DNA of 64,000 bases from positions 558,001-622,000 of the forward strand of contig JAMXSV010000006.1 in assembly GCA_027559495.1 (NCBI GenBank). The letters are read 5' to 3'. The DNA comes from Aurifilum marmelostoma. Lineage: Eukaryota; Ascomycota; Sordariomycetes; Diaporthales; Cryphonectriaceae. Below are positions 22,788-34,180 of the stretch, piece after piece. Each line of letters opens with the position of its first letter. Positions within the stretch are counted from its first letter, which is position 1. Under the pieces are notes generated by a model. That model was not told where the DNA came from, did not search any database, and worked only from the letters and a program-made list of their open reading frames with translations. Position numbers and translations under genes: made by a program.

Positions 22788-25541
22788 ATGAAGATCACGG
22801 CCCTCCTTGGCCTCGGCCTCGCAGCCGTCGCCGGAGCCAGCCATTTCCACCACGAGCGTGACGACTTTTACATTGTCCACCTGGACGACCGCACTGATGC
22901 CGACGAGGTCGCGTCCAGGCTCGGCCTGCGCAACGAGGGTCAGTTTGGCCAGTTCAAGGACCACTTCGTGCTCAGGGGAGCCAGGTCGGAACACGATGTC
23001 GTCAACACAGAGGTCAAGGCCCGGAGGCGGCGCAAGAGGGATGAGGGGAGCAGCAGCCGTGACGTGCTCGACGGTGTCCGCTTCGCCCAGAGACAGAAGC
23101 TCCGCGATCCCTGGGAGAAGCGTATAATACCCGACCTCGCGGGGCCTCGAGGCCTCGAGGAGCGCGCCGACACCAGCTCCAACCCGGTGTTGGTGGCAAA
23201 CCAGCAGTCCCTCATGTCGACCCTCGGCATCAGCGACCCCATCTTCAACGAGCAGTGGCACCTCCTCAACGTCGTACAGGAAGGCCACGACGTCAACGTC
23301 TCGGGCGTCTGGCTGCAGGGCATCACGGGCAAGAACGCCACCGTGGCCATTGTCGACGACGGCCTGGACATGCACAGCGATGATCTCAAGGACAACTTTT
23401 ACGCGCAGGGCTCGTACGACTTCAACGACCAGACCGACCTGCCCGAGCCGCGGCTCTCGGACGACAAGCACGGCACCCGCTGCGGCGGAGAGGTCTCAGC
23501 CGTCAAGAACGACGTCTGCGGCGTGGGCGTCGCGTACGACTCCAACATTGCCGGCCTGCGTATTCTGAGCAAGATGATCACGGATGCCGACGAGGCTCTC
23601 GCCATGAACTACGACATGGCCCACAATGACATCTACTCGTGCTCCTGGGGCCCTCCTGATGACGGCCGGTCCATGGAGGCGCCTGGCGTCCTGATCCGCA
23701 GGGCGATGCTCAACGCTGTCCAGAAGGGTCGCAACGGGCTGGGCAACATCTACGTCTTTGCCAGCGGCAACGGCGCTGCCAGCGATGATAACTGCAACTT
23801 TGACGGCTACACCAACAGCATCTACAGCATCACGGTCGCGGCTGTGGACAGGAAGGGCGAGCATCCTTACTATTCCGAGGCCTGCTCTGCCAACCTGGTG
23901 GTGACCTACTCCAGCGGTGGTGGTGACAGCATCGTAAGTCGGGCCCCCCACACCTTGTAGACATTACATTACTGACCTCTGCGCTTTTGCACCCAGCACA
24001 CCACGGACGTTGGCCAGAACACCTGCACTTCTGCGCATGGAGGTACCTCTGCCGCCGCTCCCCTGGCTGCCGGTATCTTCGCCCTGGTTCTTGAGATCAG
24101 ACCCGACATCACCTGGAGAGACATGCAGTATCTCGTCCTCAACTCTGCTGTGCCCATCAACGAGGAGGACGGGAGCTGGCAGACCACCTTCATCGGCAAG
24201 AAGTTCAGCCACACCTTTGGCTACGGCACAATTGACAGCTACGGCCTGGTCGAGCTCGCCAAGACCTGGGAGGTCGTCAACCCCCAGTCCTGGTTCTTCA
24301 CGCCCTGGATCCATGTCCAAGGAGGCTATCCCTCAGGGCGATGAGGGCATTGCCGTCAGCTTCGACGTGAACCCAGACATGCTCAAGAAGGCCAACCTGA
24401 AGCGGGTCGAGCATGTGACCGTCACCATGAACGTCGACCACACCCGCCGAGGTGATCTGTCCGTTGACCTGGTCAGCCCCAACAAGGTGATCAGCCATCT
24501 ATCAGTCCCTCGCCGTCTGGACAACGAAGCCGCTGGTTATGTCGACTGGACGTTTATGAGCGTCGTTCACTGGTATGTGTCTGGGTGCTCCTTTTTGATA
24601 GTCTTATCTTTCCGCACGACAAAGATATAGTGCTCTTCCTGATATAGCTTACTGACAAATGTGTTCCACACACAGGGGCGAGTCTGGTATTGGTACCTGG
24701 ACCGTGATCGTCAAGGACACCAAGGTCAACGAGCACAACGGCACCTGGGTCGACTGGCACCTCAAGCTCTGGGGCGAGTCCATCGACGCCAGCCAGGCCA
24801 AGCTCCTCCCCATGCCCAACGAGGACGACGACGATGACCACGACGTCGTCGTCACCACCACCATCCCGCCCACGGTCGTTACTCCTCCTGCCGGCTTCCA
24901 CACCCCCGGCGAGCTCCCAAGCGCCACCCCCACCGACCACCCCGACCGCCCCGTGAACGCCAAGCCGTCTGAGTCCGCTGGCGGCGACGCCATCACCGGC
25001 GAACTGGAAGAAGCCCCTCAGGCCACCGAGACCGCCTCCAACTGGCTCCCGGGCTTCCTGCCCACCTTTGGCGTCGGCCCCCGTGCCCAGGCCTGGATCT
25101 ACGCCGCCCTCGCCCTCATTCTCATCTTCTGTGCCGGCCTCGGCATCTACTTCTTTACTGCCCGCCGCCGCCGCCTCCGCAACTCTACCCGTGACAACTA
25201 TGAGTTCGAACTCCTCGACGACGCCGAGGCCGAGGGCCTCACCGCTGGTGCTGGTGGCGAGAAGACCGCCGGCGCAGCAGGCGGCAAGAAGCGCACGCGC
25301 GGTGGAGAGCTGTACGATGCGTTTGCAGGAGGTAGTGATGACGAGGACGAGGATGGTCATTTCTACAGGGACCACGAGGAGGGCGTCGAGGGCGCCGCCA
25401 GCCCTAGTGCTGGCGATGATGCCGCCGCGAGAGAGAAGAGAGCTCTTAGCGGGGGAGGAGGAGGATCACCATGTGCTGGGCAGTGATAGCGAGGATGAGG
25501 GCGGCGACGAGAGACAAGGGCTAGCTGCTGGCAGGCGGTGA
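22788..25541 (+). CDS. KEX2: Kexin, Kex2-type subtilisin-like proprotein convertase, with two apparent frame shifts
   Basis: Exons 22788-23933, 23997-24572 and 24676-25541 give about 861 residues after removing one base at 24317-24318 and one from the G5 run at 25451-25455. Kexin cleaves after Lys-Arg or Arg-Arg in the late Golgi to mature secreted proteins. In order I see a signal peptide (1-17), a propeptide with RRRRKR (79-84) and the self-processing site EKR (110-112), and the catalytic domain. That domain has Asp190 (AIVDDG), His228 (DKHGT), oxyanion Asn328 (ASGNG) and Ser400 (GGTSAAAP). The P domain follows, then a Pro/Thr-rich stem, one membrane segment (AALALILIFCAGLGIYFF) and an acidic cytosolic tail. 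The first shift falls inside the P domain right after TPWIHV (residue 489) and hides the family KEAIPQGDEG block. The second truncates the tail, which in the other frame continues as EEEDHHVLGSDSEDEGG. Correcting the first makes exon 2 end in phase 2, as the next acceptor requires. As written, the product would lack the P domain, stem and anchor. Confidence 0.92.
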
Positions 25542-26789
25542 AAAGTAAGCACAGGATTGGAAACCTCCCCTTTTTTGTCTCTACCTTTTTGGTTCAGCTC
25601 ATCGGCACCACCGGCACTGCTGTAGCCCAGTATGTGTATATGTGTGCGTGAGAGTGTGTATATGTGTGCATGCGAGGAGTGTGGGGTGCATTTTGATTTT
25701 TCTCTGTCTCTTTTTGCATGGATAGATGATTACAAAATCAGAAGAGAACAAACAATGGCGTGCATATCTGTGTGTCTGTGTGGCATGAGTATGAATGCAA
25801 AAGAGGAAACGAATAAATCTAATGGCAAGGAACAAGATAACATTGGGTTCCTCAGCTGCATGCTTGATCAGACAAAAAGAGAGAGACCCAACCTGACCAA
25901 GAGCAGCGCTGCCAACTGATCAAGACAAAAACATGAGCAGAAAGAACAAAGCAGTCTGGCACATGATGTATAGAGTGGTGTTGCTTTATTTTCAAGGAAC
26001 GAACAAGACGGGATGGGACAGTTTAGATGAAGCTCAGAGCAATTCATTATCATGGCCCCCTTATGGGAAAAGCATATCCTCGTATGGTTTAAATTTTTAC
26101 TCTTCTCAAGCAGGTACTCTTTTGGTATATATCATCATACAAGAACAAACAAGTCAAGCCTTGTCTCTGTCTCTCTTTTTAACTATTTTCTTCCCCGCTT
26201 CCTGTGCCTAGGGTGAAATGTGTGCCATAGTGAAATTTAAGAAGATACAGCCGAGCTGATATTCTGAGGGCATCCAAAGCAGAGAGACAGAGCGATGGCT
26301 GCTTTTTACGACATGCCAATCGTGTAAAACTGGCTCAAGTTGCCTGCCATAAAGGGAAAACCAATAACCAACATGCAACTTATGGAGATCTTGTCTTTTC
26401 AAAGAGGAAGAAAAGAGAGGCAAAGTAGTTTTGTAGTACATTACACTTTCCAATAAGGATACAAAACCCGAGTAGAGGGACGCTTCAACAAGCTCCACCT
26501 CCCTTTAAGATTCCAGTAACGCCACGAATCCGTTTCCCTTTCTTTCCAGATCCTTCGCGCCGGTTATTAAAGAGCATCGCAATAAGAAAAGAAAAAGAGA
26601 AAAGAAGAAGACGGAGAAGAAAAAGAAATAACCCCTTGAACTCCGAGACATCGTCTTCGAAAAGCGCTGCGAACCAGTTTCCGGCCCGTTGCCTCCCATG
26701 CAACCCACATCTTGGGGCTATCCAGACCATGTGCCGTCGTTCTTATGGCCTCATTCACGAGGGAACCAGAACAAGAAGCTCGCAGTTGT
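25542..26789. other. Convergent 3' spacer after KEX2
   Basis: It contains the KEX2 3' flank. A direct repeat of the 14-mer GTGTATATGTGTGC starts at 25634 and 25656. No gene is supported. The region is A/T-richer than the genes. Confidence 0.45.
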
Positions 26790-27293
26790 TCAGTTCCAGA
26801 GCTCGGCTCCGGCATCGATCCAGTCATTGAGGGGGGCGGCGGCGGCGGCCTCGTCCTTCTCCTCTCGCAACAGAGCCTGCTTTCGGCGGGCATCATCCAA
26901 GACCGCTTGAATTTCTGGGGGTGGCTCACCGGCCCGGCCGAGGATGGTAGCGCGGCTCATAGCGCGATCTGCCGCTCGGAGTCTTGCCTCCTGAATGGCC
27001 TCATCCATTCTCTGAGACGAGAGCGCAGGCTCTCGCTCCAGCCCAGGCGTGGCTCGCAGCCCCGATACCAGACCTGACAGCAGGTGCTGTTGGTGGTGCG
27101 CGGCGGCCTCGTCCTCCACGGCTGGCCGCATGCGCTCATTGTCGTCTTGCTGCTGTTCCTCGTCCGTGCAGATCAGCACACCGCTATCGTGCATCTCACC
27201 ACCATCATCGTCATCAGCAGCCCCGTCCATCGTCAGACCCAGGCCATCCAGCGCGTTCGCCTCAGCAATAGCAACTTCCTCTCGCACGGCCGC
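26790..27293 (-). other. Open frame of 167 codons directly after the SNX4 stop, same frame
   Basis: Reading on past the SNX4 TAG (27296-27294) in the same frame gives 167 sense codons before a TGA at 26792-26790. The composition looks coding: strong third-position G/C, a central acidic and Gln-rich part (DEEQQQDDNER), then a charged helical stretch with ARLRAADRAMSRAT and PPPEIQAVLDDARRKQALLREEKDEA, ending in LNDWIDAGAELWN. The first possible GTG codon is two codons after the stop, and the first in-frame ATG lies further in, before DGAADDDDGG. I recognise no domain. It could be a readthrough extension of SNX4, an old C-terminus cut off by a nonsense change, or a small overlapping gene. A 46-nt intron that would skip the stop breaks the frame and was rejected. 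Confidence 0.4.
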
Positions 27294-28820
27294 CTAGGCC
27301 GGCGGAGCCACGCCCTCACGTTCGCACTCGTCCACATACCGCTGCCAGACGTCGATGACCTCGCCGTAGAAGCCGACATGGGCGTCCGCCAGGCGTCCAA
27401 GCTGATTCTTGAACTCTATGCGCTTGATCCGCTCAAAGTCCGCCGTCTCCTTGACGACCTCCTCGTCGAACATCTCTGACGTCTTTCGTGCCACCTCAGA
27501 CTCCCGAGTGAGCTCGTCGATGCGGATCTCCAGCTTCCTAAGCCGCTCGCGCCGCGCCTGCTCGTGGTCCACCCCGCGGAAGTCTTCGAGCTTCGAGCGG
27601 ATCAGGCCGGCGGCGCCGGAGCCGCCGCTGCCACCGTAGCCAGAGGCGAGCATGTCACGATCGGCGGAAGACTTGTTGAGGTATTCAGTGAGCTGTTCGT
27701 AGTCGAGCTGTTTCTGCTCGCGGGCCTTGAGCAGGTTCTTCAGCTGGCCGCTGTAGGCGACCATGTCCCGCAAGCTGCCGAGGTAGTCCTGATCGGTATG
27801 ATCCTTGAGCTTCTTCAGTCCGCTCGCCGAGTCCTCAACGGACTGCGCAAAGGCGTGTACAGCCGCCTCCACTCCCGGTTCGAGCGTGATGAGCTTCTGG
27901 AACTGCTCAGCCAGGTCCCTGTAGTCCGCCTCGATGTCCGTCTCGCGGCGCGCAACCCTCGCGATCAGCTTCTCCACCTGGCCCAGGTCCTCGTCCAGCT
28001 TATCGCTCTTCTCCTTGACTTCGATGAACCGACGGTCCGGCTTGTGTACTTTGGTGAAGACGTTGATGAATGAATCGGCGAACGTGTCAAAGACGCCGCC
28101 ACTTCCGCCTTCATTTGACGAACCAGTGTTTGCGCGGCTCGAACGACTGTGCATGGTAGCATTCCAGTCGGGACTCTCGAGGAAGGTGTGCAGGATGGGC
28201 GCGCGGCGGAGGATAGGGTGCAGCGCAGTGCGCGACAGGAAGCGCTGCAGCGAGTGAGCGCGACGAAGGGTGAAGTCCGGCCCGAACCGGTCGCCCCGGA
28301 CGTACTCCATGCGCTGCTTGTCGGGCAGGGGAGGGACGGCGCATGCTGGATAGTCTTTGCTGAGGGTCTTGGAAAGGAAGACAAAGTCGGTGAAGCGACG
28401 ACGGACAGTGGAAACGGGTTTCTGGAAGGCAGAGAAGGTGGACTAGCAAGAGAGGCTGTCAGCTATGTTGTCCCGCACAGCAAAGGATATAGAGGAAGAT
28501 GGTTCAGCCTGCCAGGATGAGGCGACCCCAAGACTTACATTCGTAGTGATCAGATATGACACATAGGCATCTTTGGTTCCTGCATTCTCGGTATGAGGCT
28601 CAGTGACAGTGCACTCAAGGACCTCGCTGCCACCAGCGCCAGGATCAAGCTGTTGGCGGCTGACAGCATCACCACCATCGTGTTGTGGCTTCCTGGTTGG
28701 GCTGTCAGGGTCGGAGGTCTCAAAGGCACCAGCACTTGAGCTTCCACCAGGGGCATTCTGGTCGCTGTGAAAGGACAAGTTGTGGAAATTGTCCTCGTCG
28801 ATGGATCTGGCTCCTCCCAT
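27294..28820 (-). CDS. SNX4: Sorting nexin-4 (Snx4/Atg24), PX-BAR protein
   Basis: Two exons (28820-28539, 28442-27294) encode 476 residues, close to the family norm. The start chosen is the ATG at 28820 giving MGGARSIDEDNF. After an acidic N-terminus the PX domain runs from about residue 55 to 185, with the phosphoinositide-binding core VRRRFTDFVFL, the PPLPDK loop and RAHSLQRFLSR. The rest is a BAR-type helical region with NVFTKVHKPDRRFIE, then coiled coil to the end (WQRYVDECEREGV). Snx4 binds PI3P on endosomes with Snx41/Snx42. It recycles cargo such as SNAREs from endosomes to the Golgi and is needed for selective autophagy. The 96-nt intron has a GTAAGT donor and a TAG acceptor and is phase 0. 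The stop is followed by a long open extension in frame, listed separately. Confidence 0.93.
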
Positions 28821-30100
28821 GGTGGGCAGCTGAGTGCAAGGATAGCGAAGGGGGGGGGTGTTTTGGCAGATGTCGCGTCGATTGAGCTTTTGACTGTGGC
28901 TCAATAGTAGTGATTCGACTGGGATAGATTGAAAAACTCCAACCTGTCAGAAAATTGCTAGAGACCCTGGGTATCACTTCTTGATTAAGGCCAGATTGCG
29001 ATGCAGGCAGGCTGGTGGGTGGCTGCAGACCTTGTTCGTCGAGCTTCTTGTTGGTGGGGGTGGAGGTAAGTTGGTGATGGTGGAAGGGGAAAGGGAAACG
29101 GAGGCTGACGTCGTTGGCTGCAGTGGGGCTTGTGATTGTAGCTGCTGCTGTGGACCCTGGCTGGCACCTGGGCACCCTGGAAAGCAGCAGCCTCTACAGT
29201 ACGCAGTGGTGGCGGTTAGCGTGGTTGAGCAGTAAGTAACTCGGGCTCCACCCCCAAAACACCAGCGTGCTTCTATGCATGTGGCCTTGGAGGTTGTTGA
29301 CCTTACCAGACTGACTTTTTCTGCATACAGATTACAAGATGGAATGGACCACCAGTCTCGTGGGTGAATCGGCTGTCTTCAATGCAGACAGACAGGTTCT
29401 CAGTGACCAATAGCTGAAAATCTACTGGATGAAAGACCTCACTGTGAGGCATCTGTGCACAACACCACGCTGCCAGGTCTTGAGAACAGTGTGTCTAGTA
29501 TGTTTCCCTCTCAGACAAGCCTCGCTATACATTCAGAATATGGAGCTGATGACCAGGTGATGTCGCCCTTCTGTGCTCTGTCTCTGAAAAGCAGCACTTA
29601 CCAGAGATCTTCAGAAACAAGTCCAGGGACTTGCCTGAACCGTCTCTCTTAAATTACTCCCATGACCCATCTCAGAAGATGGCAGCCCACTGGCTACTTA
29701 TTCACATCACCCTTCACCAAAGGCACAAGAGGTCCAGATCAGAGTAGAATGAGCTTTTTATTCCATTTCAGTGTCAGGTACTTTGTTCTTCTATGCCTTG
29801 ATCTGCGCTGCTGTTGACTCCTCTGCACTGTTGTATCGTGCTGCCATCCCTCTGAACACACCATTTGTGGGGGAGTGGGATGATCTTTTCGTCTCCCCTT
29901 TCAACTCTCTCACCACACGAGGTATATGCAACCCAATCCTCTGGAGAGATTCCATCCTGCGACGCCAAAAAAAAAAAAAAAAAAAAAGGAAATGTTCCCG
30001 GTCTCTATCAAATGCACGGTTTCTCACACACACACAAAGGGGAAAAAACGATCGTAAAGAAAATGAGTGACAAGCCCCGCTCAGGTGGTTATGGGTCCTT
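28821..30100. other. Spacer between SNX4 and the LETM1 gene
   Basis: This is the SNX4 upstream region and the 3' flank of the LETM1-type gene. It carries an A21 run at about 29967-29987, close to the LETM1 3' end. No gene is supported. Confidence 0.5.
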
Positions 30101-31821
30101 CTATTTGGCCTCTTTGGTATCCTTGTGCTGCGCTGCGATCCGCTCCGCCTTGGTTGCGTCCAGCTCAGCACGTATGGCCTCCCCGACCTGGTTCTTCTCG
30201 ACACCGTCGGCGTCCGCTGCCGTCTGGCGCTCCTCCTTCTCGTCAATGTCCTCCACGTCCCGCGGCGTGGCGAGGCCGCTGACCTGGTTGGACTCGTTCT
30301 GCTCGCTCTCGTCCTCGATCAGGTCCTCCTGCTCCTTGAGGACCTCGAGGCGCTGCTTGTTGGTAGCGGCGCCCTCGGCGGTGTGCACCTCGAGCTCGAT
30401 CTCGTGGTACAGCTCCTCGGGGATCGAGGACAGCACGCCGATCAGCGCGTCGATCTGGTTCGCGACCGCGTTGTCGCCCGTCTGCGCGTACATGTAGGCG
30501 TTGCTGAGCACCAGCAGGGTCGACGGGACGCCCTCCTTCAGGCGCAGGTCGAGCCAGGTCTGCAGGTCCTCGCGCAGGCGGGCGGGCGACACGCCGTACG
30601 ACTTGATGCCGCGGCTGGCACAGGCCATCTGGAGCTCCGAGACGGACAGGCTCTCGACGCCCTCGTAGCTGATAGCGCGGTCGTCGCGCTTGATCTGCCG
30701 CATGCGGTGCCGGATCTGATACCGGAGCATCTGGTCCGTGCCGAATGTGTTGAGGCTCATGTACCTGCACATGGACACCAGCTGCGGCCGCGACAGGTTG
30801 TCCAGCGTGAGGTCGTCCCTGAACGCCTTACAGACCTTGATGACGTCCTTCTCGGTGGGCTTCTCGCCGGTGGCCCGGACCTTTCGGAAGAAGTTGGCAA
30901 ACTCCTCCTTCTGGGCGAGGGCGGGGGACACGGGCAGACCCGTCTCCTTGATGGACGTCCGCAGGAAGCCGCTGACTTCTTTCCGGAGCGCGCGCAGCAT
31001 CTGGGCCTTCTTGTCCTTGGACTTCTGGTCCTCGTACGTGGAGGGCAGGAGGTTGGGGAACAGCTTGAGCGCCACCGGCAGGAGCAGCTCCGCGAAGGGG
31101 ATGATCACGAAGGCCGAGAAGGGCACCAGGCGCGCAAGGTCCTGCACCGTCCGCTGGAGCTGGCGGTTTTCTCTCCGTGTGAGCTCGTATCCTGCGGCCA
31201 TCCGAAGCGCCAGCCTTGTGCTGATCTTGACCTCGGTGGCCAGCAGCTTCGTCCCATCCCAGTAGTGGTGGACCTCCTTCTTGATCTTCTGGCCCAGGGT
31301 GAGCTTCTTCTCCTCCTTCTTGATCTCCTTCTTGGACGCGGCAAAGGCCTCCTTCTGCTCGGCCAGCTGGTTCAGAGACTGCTCGGAGTCGGCGGCAGCC
31401 TTCTTCTCCGCCTCTTTCACCTCCGGCTTCTCTGCCTTGGCGGTCGAACTTGTGGCGGACGAGGCCTCTTTCGGGAGGGGCTTCTTAGCCTCCTCCGCAT
31501 TGAAACCGGGTGGTGGGCCAGACGGAGGCCCACCCCTATTGGGCTCCGTGGTGACGGTGCGGATGGGGATGAGGACGGCGAGGGCGGGATTTTGGAGCTG
31601 GATGTTTCGGGCATTTCGACCAAGCTGGATGGAGCTCGCTCGCAGGGCCGACCTGGATATCACACGACCTAGATGGTAATACGACGCGCAATCAGCAGGC
31701 AGTCCAGCACAATTCAGGACGAGTACGCCCTGGCAAATCAGAGTGTTTGTTGAGGCTTACCACTGCCCGCAAAAGGGTTCACAACAGCGGCCCTCCGAGC
31801 CACGCTTGCGGATGCGCTCAT
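30101..31821 (-). CDS. MDM38: Mitochondrial LETM1 / Mdm38 family inner-membrane protein
   Basis: Two exons (31821-31761, 31668-30101) give 542 residues. The short first exon supplies the Ser/Ala/Arg presequence MSASASVARRAAVV, a typical mitochondrial targeting peptide. Starting at the GTG in exon 2 would lose it, so the ATG at 31821 is preferred. A Lys/Glu-rich segment is followed by KKEVHHYWDGTKLLATEVKIS, one membrane span (LVPFSAFVIIPFAELLLPVAL), the NLLPSTYED motif and the LETM1 ribosome-binding-like domain (NLSRPQLVSMCRYM, LLRYQIRHRM-type and RGIKSYGVS segments). The C-terminus is acidic coiled coil. Mdm38/LETM1 proteins act in the inner membrane in K+/H+ exchange and help insert mitochondrially made proteins. 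The intron is 92 nt (GTAAGC donor, TAG acceptor). Confidence 0.93.
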
Positions 31822-34180
31822 GTTGTATGCGCTGGCGGAGGGGTAAGAAAAAGGAGAGTGATGAGTTAATCTGAGGTGTAAAGCGAAAGCAAAGGCAACA
31901 TGGAGAGAAGACAATACAATGCGACAGACAAGATTGGGTTGATGAGAAATAGGAGCAGGAGGGGTGGTGAAGTGTGGCGTGGGTGTGTATGTGTCTGTGT
32001 GCAAAGTCGAAGAAAAGGAGCGTTGCGACCAACGGCGGGCGATTCAGCAGAATGCAACCAGAGGGGCGGCGGTATGTACCTCAGAACTTGGGTTCTTTTT
32101 AGTAGCGGGATTGTTGAGGTACAAATCACGTGGGCCGTCTGGAAGTACCTTGGCTATTTCCACCCACCAAGGTTGCCAGGCCATTCTCAGGGCTGCAGGC
32201 TCATTCACGTCTGAAATTACGTTCTTGAAGATGACAGGCCAGACTATGAAACCCTCGTACATGATCTATCTGGTCCACTTTGCTGTTCCGACCTGTCATT
32301 GTCATCTTAATGCTGAACACAGAGTGTAAGTGCAGGTTGGCTGAGTGACATGTGAGACATGCCCACCACAAGTACCGCCTAGACCCCATCCATCTCGCTG
32401 ATCCACCGGGGGGTCGCCACGACACTGTTACTGGGTTCGGGTTGACAGCGCATGCCCGCCCATTTACCCCTGAAAAGGCCGCCCCTAAACTCCGTCCAAT
32501 CCCCTGGGCGACCCCTCCTGAGCCTCCCACCTCCGTACAGGCCGCTGTCCACCAAACAAGCCTTGGCGGGGCTCAACAAGTCCGTGAGTATGTGGCCGAG
32601 GCGTGCTTCGGTCCCGGCACCACGACATTTAGGATGGAGACCAATCATTGGCGACTGGAGTGTTACTGGATGCACCGTCAACGCTGTCAAGCCAGCTTCA
32701 GGGCGAGTTGAGCAACAAAACACCAGTGCCTACTCTGCCTTCTATCTCATCTCATTTCGATCTTATCTATTAAATGTTGGATACTCAAAGTGAAATTCAT
32801 TGGCCGAACATCACAAGTGGTGTGATCAGTCTGTGATTGGTATAATTGATGACAGTGCATCATGCATGTACTGTGGATTTCTCTCTCTCGCTTATTCCTG
32901 GCTTTGCACCCCCCCCCCCCTTTCCTCCACGAGGGAACTACAGACTGGAATACTACAAGGGATAATACAAGCAGTTGACTGAGGGATGAATTATCAGCCC
33001 ATCTAAGTTATTGCTCTGTCACTGAGAAACTACATTAATGGATGACTGTGTCAAGTGCAGATCACACACAGCCAGGTTTACGGAGCCGTGTAGCAGGACC
33101 AGGTGAGTCGACATAGAACCCGAGCCAATATTGAAATAATTACCTGATACAGATATAAGGCTCGAGCAGCACGTCAAAATTCTCACTATCTCACTTATAC
33201 TTATGTATCCAATCAACTATCTCATCTCTTCGACCAGGAGAGATTCACCTTGTCTTTTTTTTTTTTTTTAGCGCGGCTGTGGGAATACTCGAGACACTGG
33301 ACCAGGACATATGAAATTCCATGCTTTCACTAATCACAAGACAAAAGTAGTTTGACAAATCATGACCAGCCGTATGTGGTTTTCAGGATCTGAATTAAGT
33401 AACAAGTTAACAGGATTCTTTTGTTATTTTTTTTCTAAACAAAAAATACTGAAGTGAAGTGAGAATATCACTATGGTTGGTTCGTCTACGCTCGGTTTAG
33501 TGGCCACTATGTAATTATGCCCAGATGAAGCTCATAATTAACCTACGACCTTGGAAAGTGTAAAGCGAGCCGCTTGCACACATATATCGACACCGGCCAT
33601 GCTAAGACCATACTATGAATTTTTCTCCTTGGGGTTATACATGCGCCGACCAAGACACTGCCGGTATGCGCCGGTCTTCGGTGTGCTCAAATTTTCGACA
33701 AACGAAATCCATAAGGGTGAGCACTACCGGCAGTAAACACTAGACAGAAAAACCAGGACTACATCCTACTGCACAAAATAGACCGAAACGCTTGAAAGGC
33801 ATATCAGGTGTTTGCCTCAAATATCTCGCTCTACGGAGCCTCGCTCGACGCCACCACCCCCCGGACTATCAGTGCGGCCGAGGCTGTCCATTGCGGAAGG
33901 AGATTATCGTCCGAGACTGGTTGACCTCTTTAGTATATATATCTAGAGTTCATGAATTCTCGTAGACAAGCAAAATTGTAGAGATGCAGCTGCCACGTCT
34001 ATGCGGTGAAGAACGAACACCAGAGTAATCATTCAGGCCAAGTACACTCTCATCGAGGTTTTTCTCATCGTGAATTTTATTATAAGAACATCCAATCCCT
34101 ATCCGGCCCTAGGTCACAGTAGGAAGACCACAATATATCCTACCTAGGTAGAGCTCTTTCCTGGAACAAAATTGGCCGAG
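31822..34180. other. Divergent intergenic region (LETM1 / FAD oxidoreductase)
   Basis: No gene is supported over 2.36 kb. From about 32.8 to 34.1 kb the DNA is clearly A/T-richer than the coding parts. It contains a C10 run near 32910 and a T13 run near 33256. The palindrome TACCTAGGTA (34141-34150) sits 31 bases before the FAD oxidoreductase ATG. Confidence 0.5.

Noticed and set aside
24315..24335. A tiny intron explaining the KEX2 frame change
   Set aside because: The only GT-AG pair gives about 20 nt, far below the minimum for splicing.
27294..27345. A 46-nt intron (GTATGT donor, CCTAG acceptor) removing the SNX4 stop
   Set aside because: The sites look good, but the length is not a multiple of three and the join enters the wrong frame. 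It would also delete conserved C-terminal residues.
30125..31672. 515-codon open frame on the + strand, antisense to the LETM1 gene
   Set aside because: A Leu/Arg/Gly-rich shadow of the LETM1 coding strand, with no family features and no ATG context.
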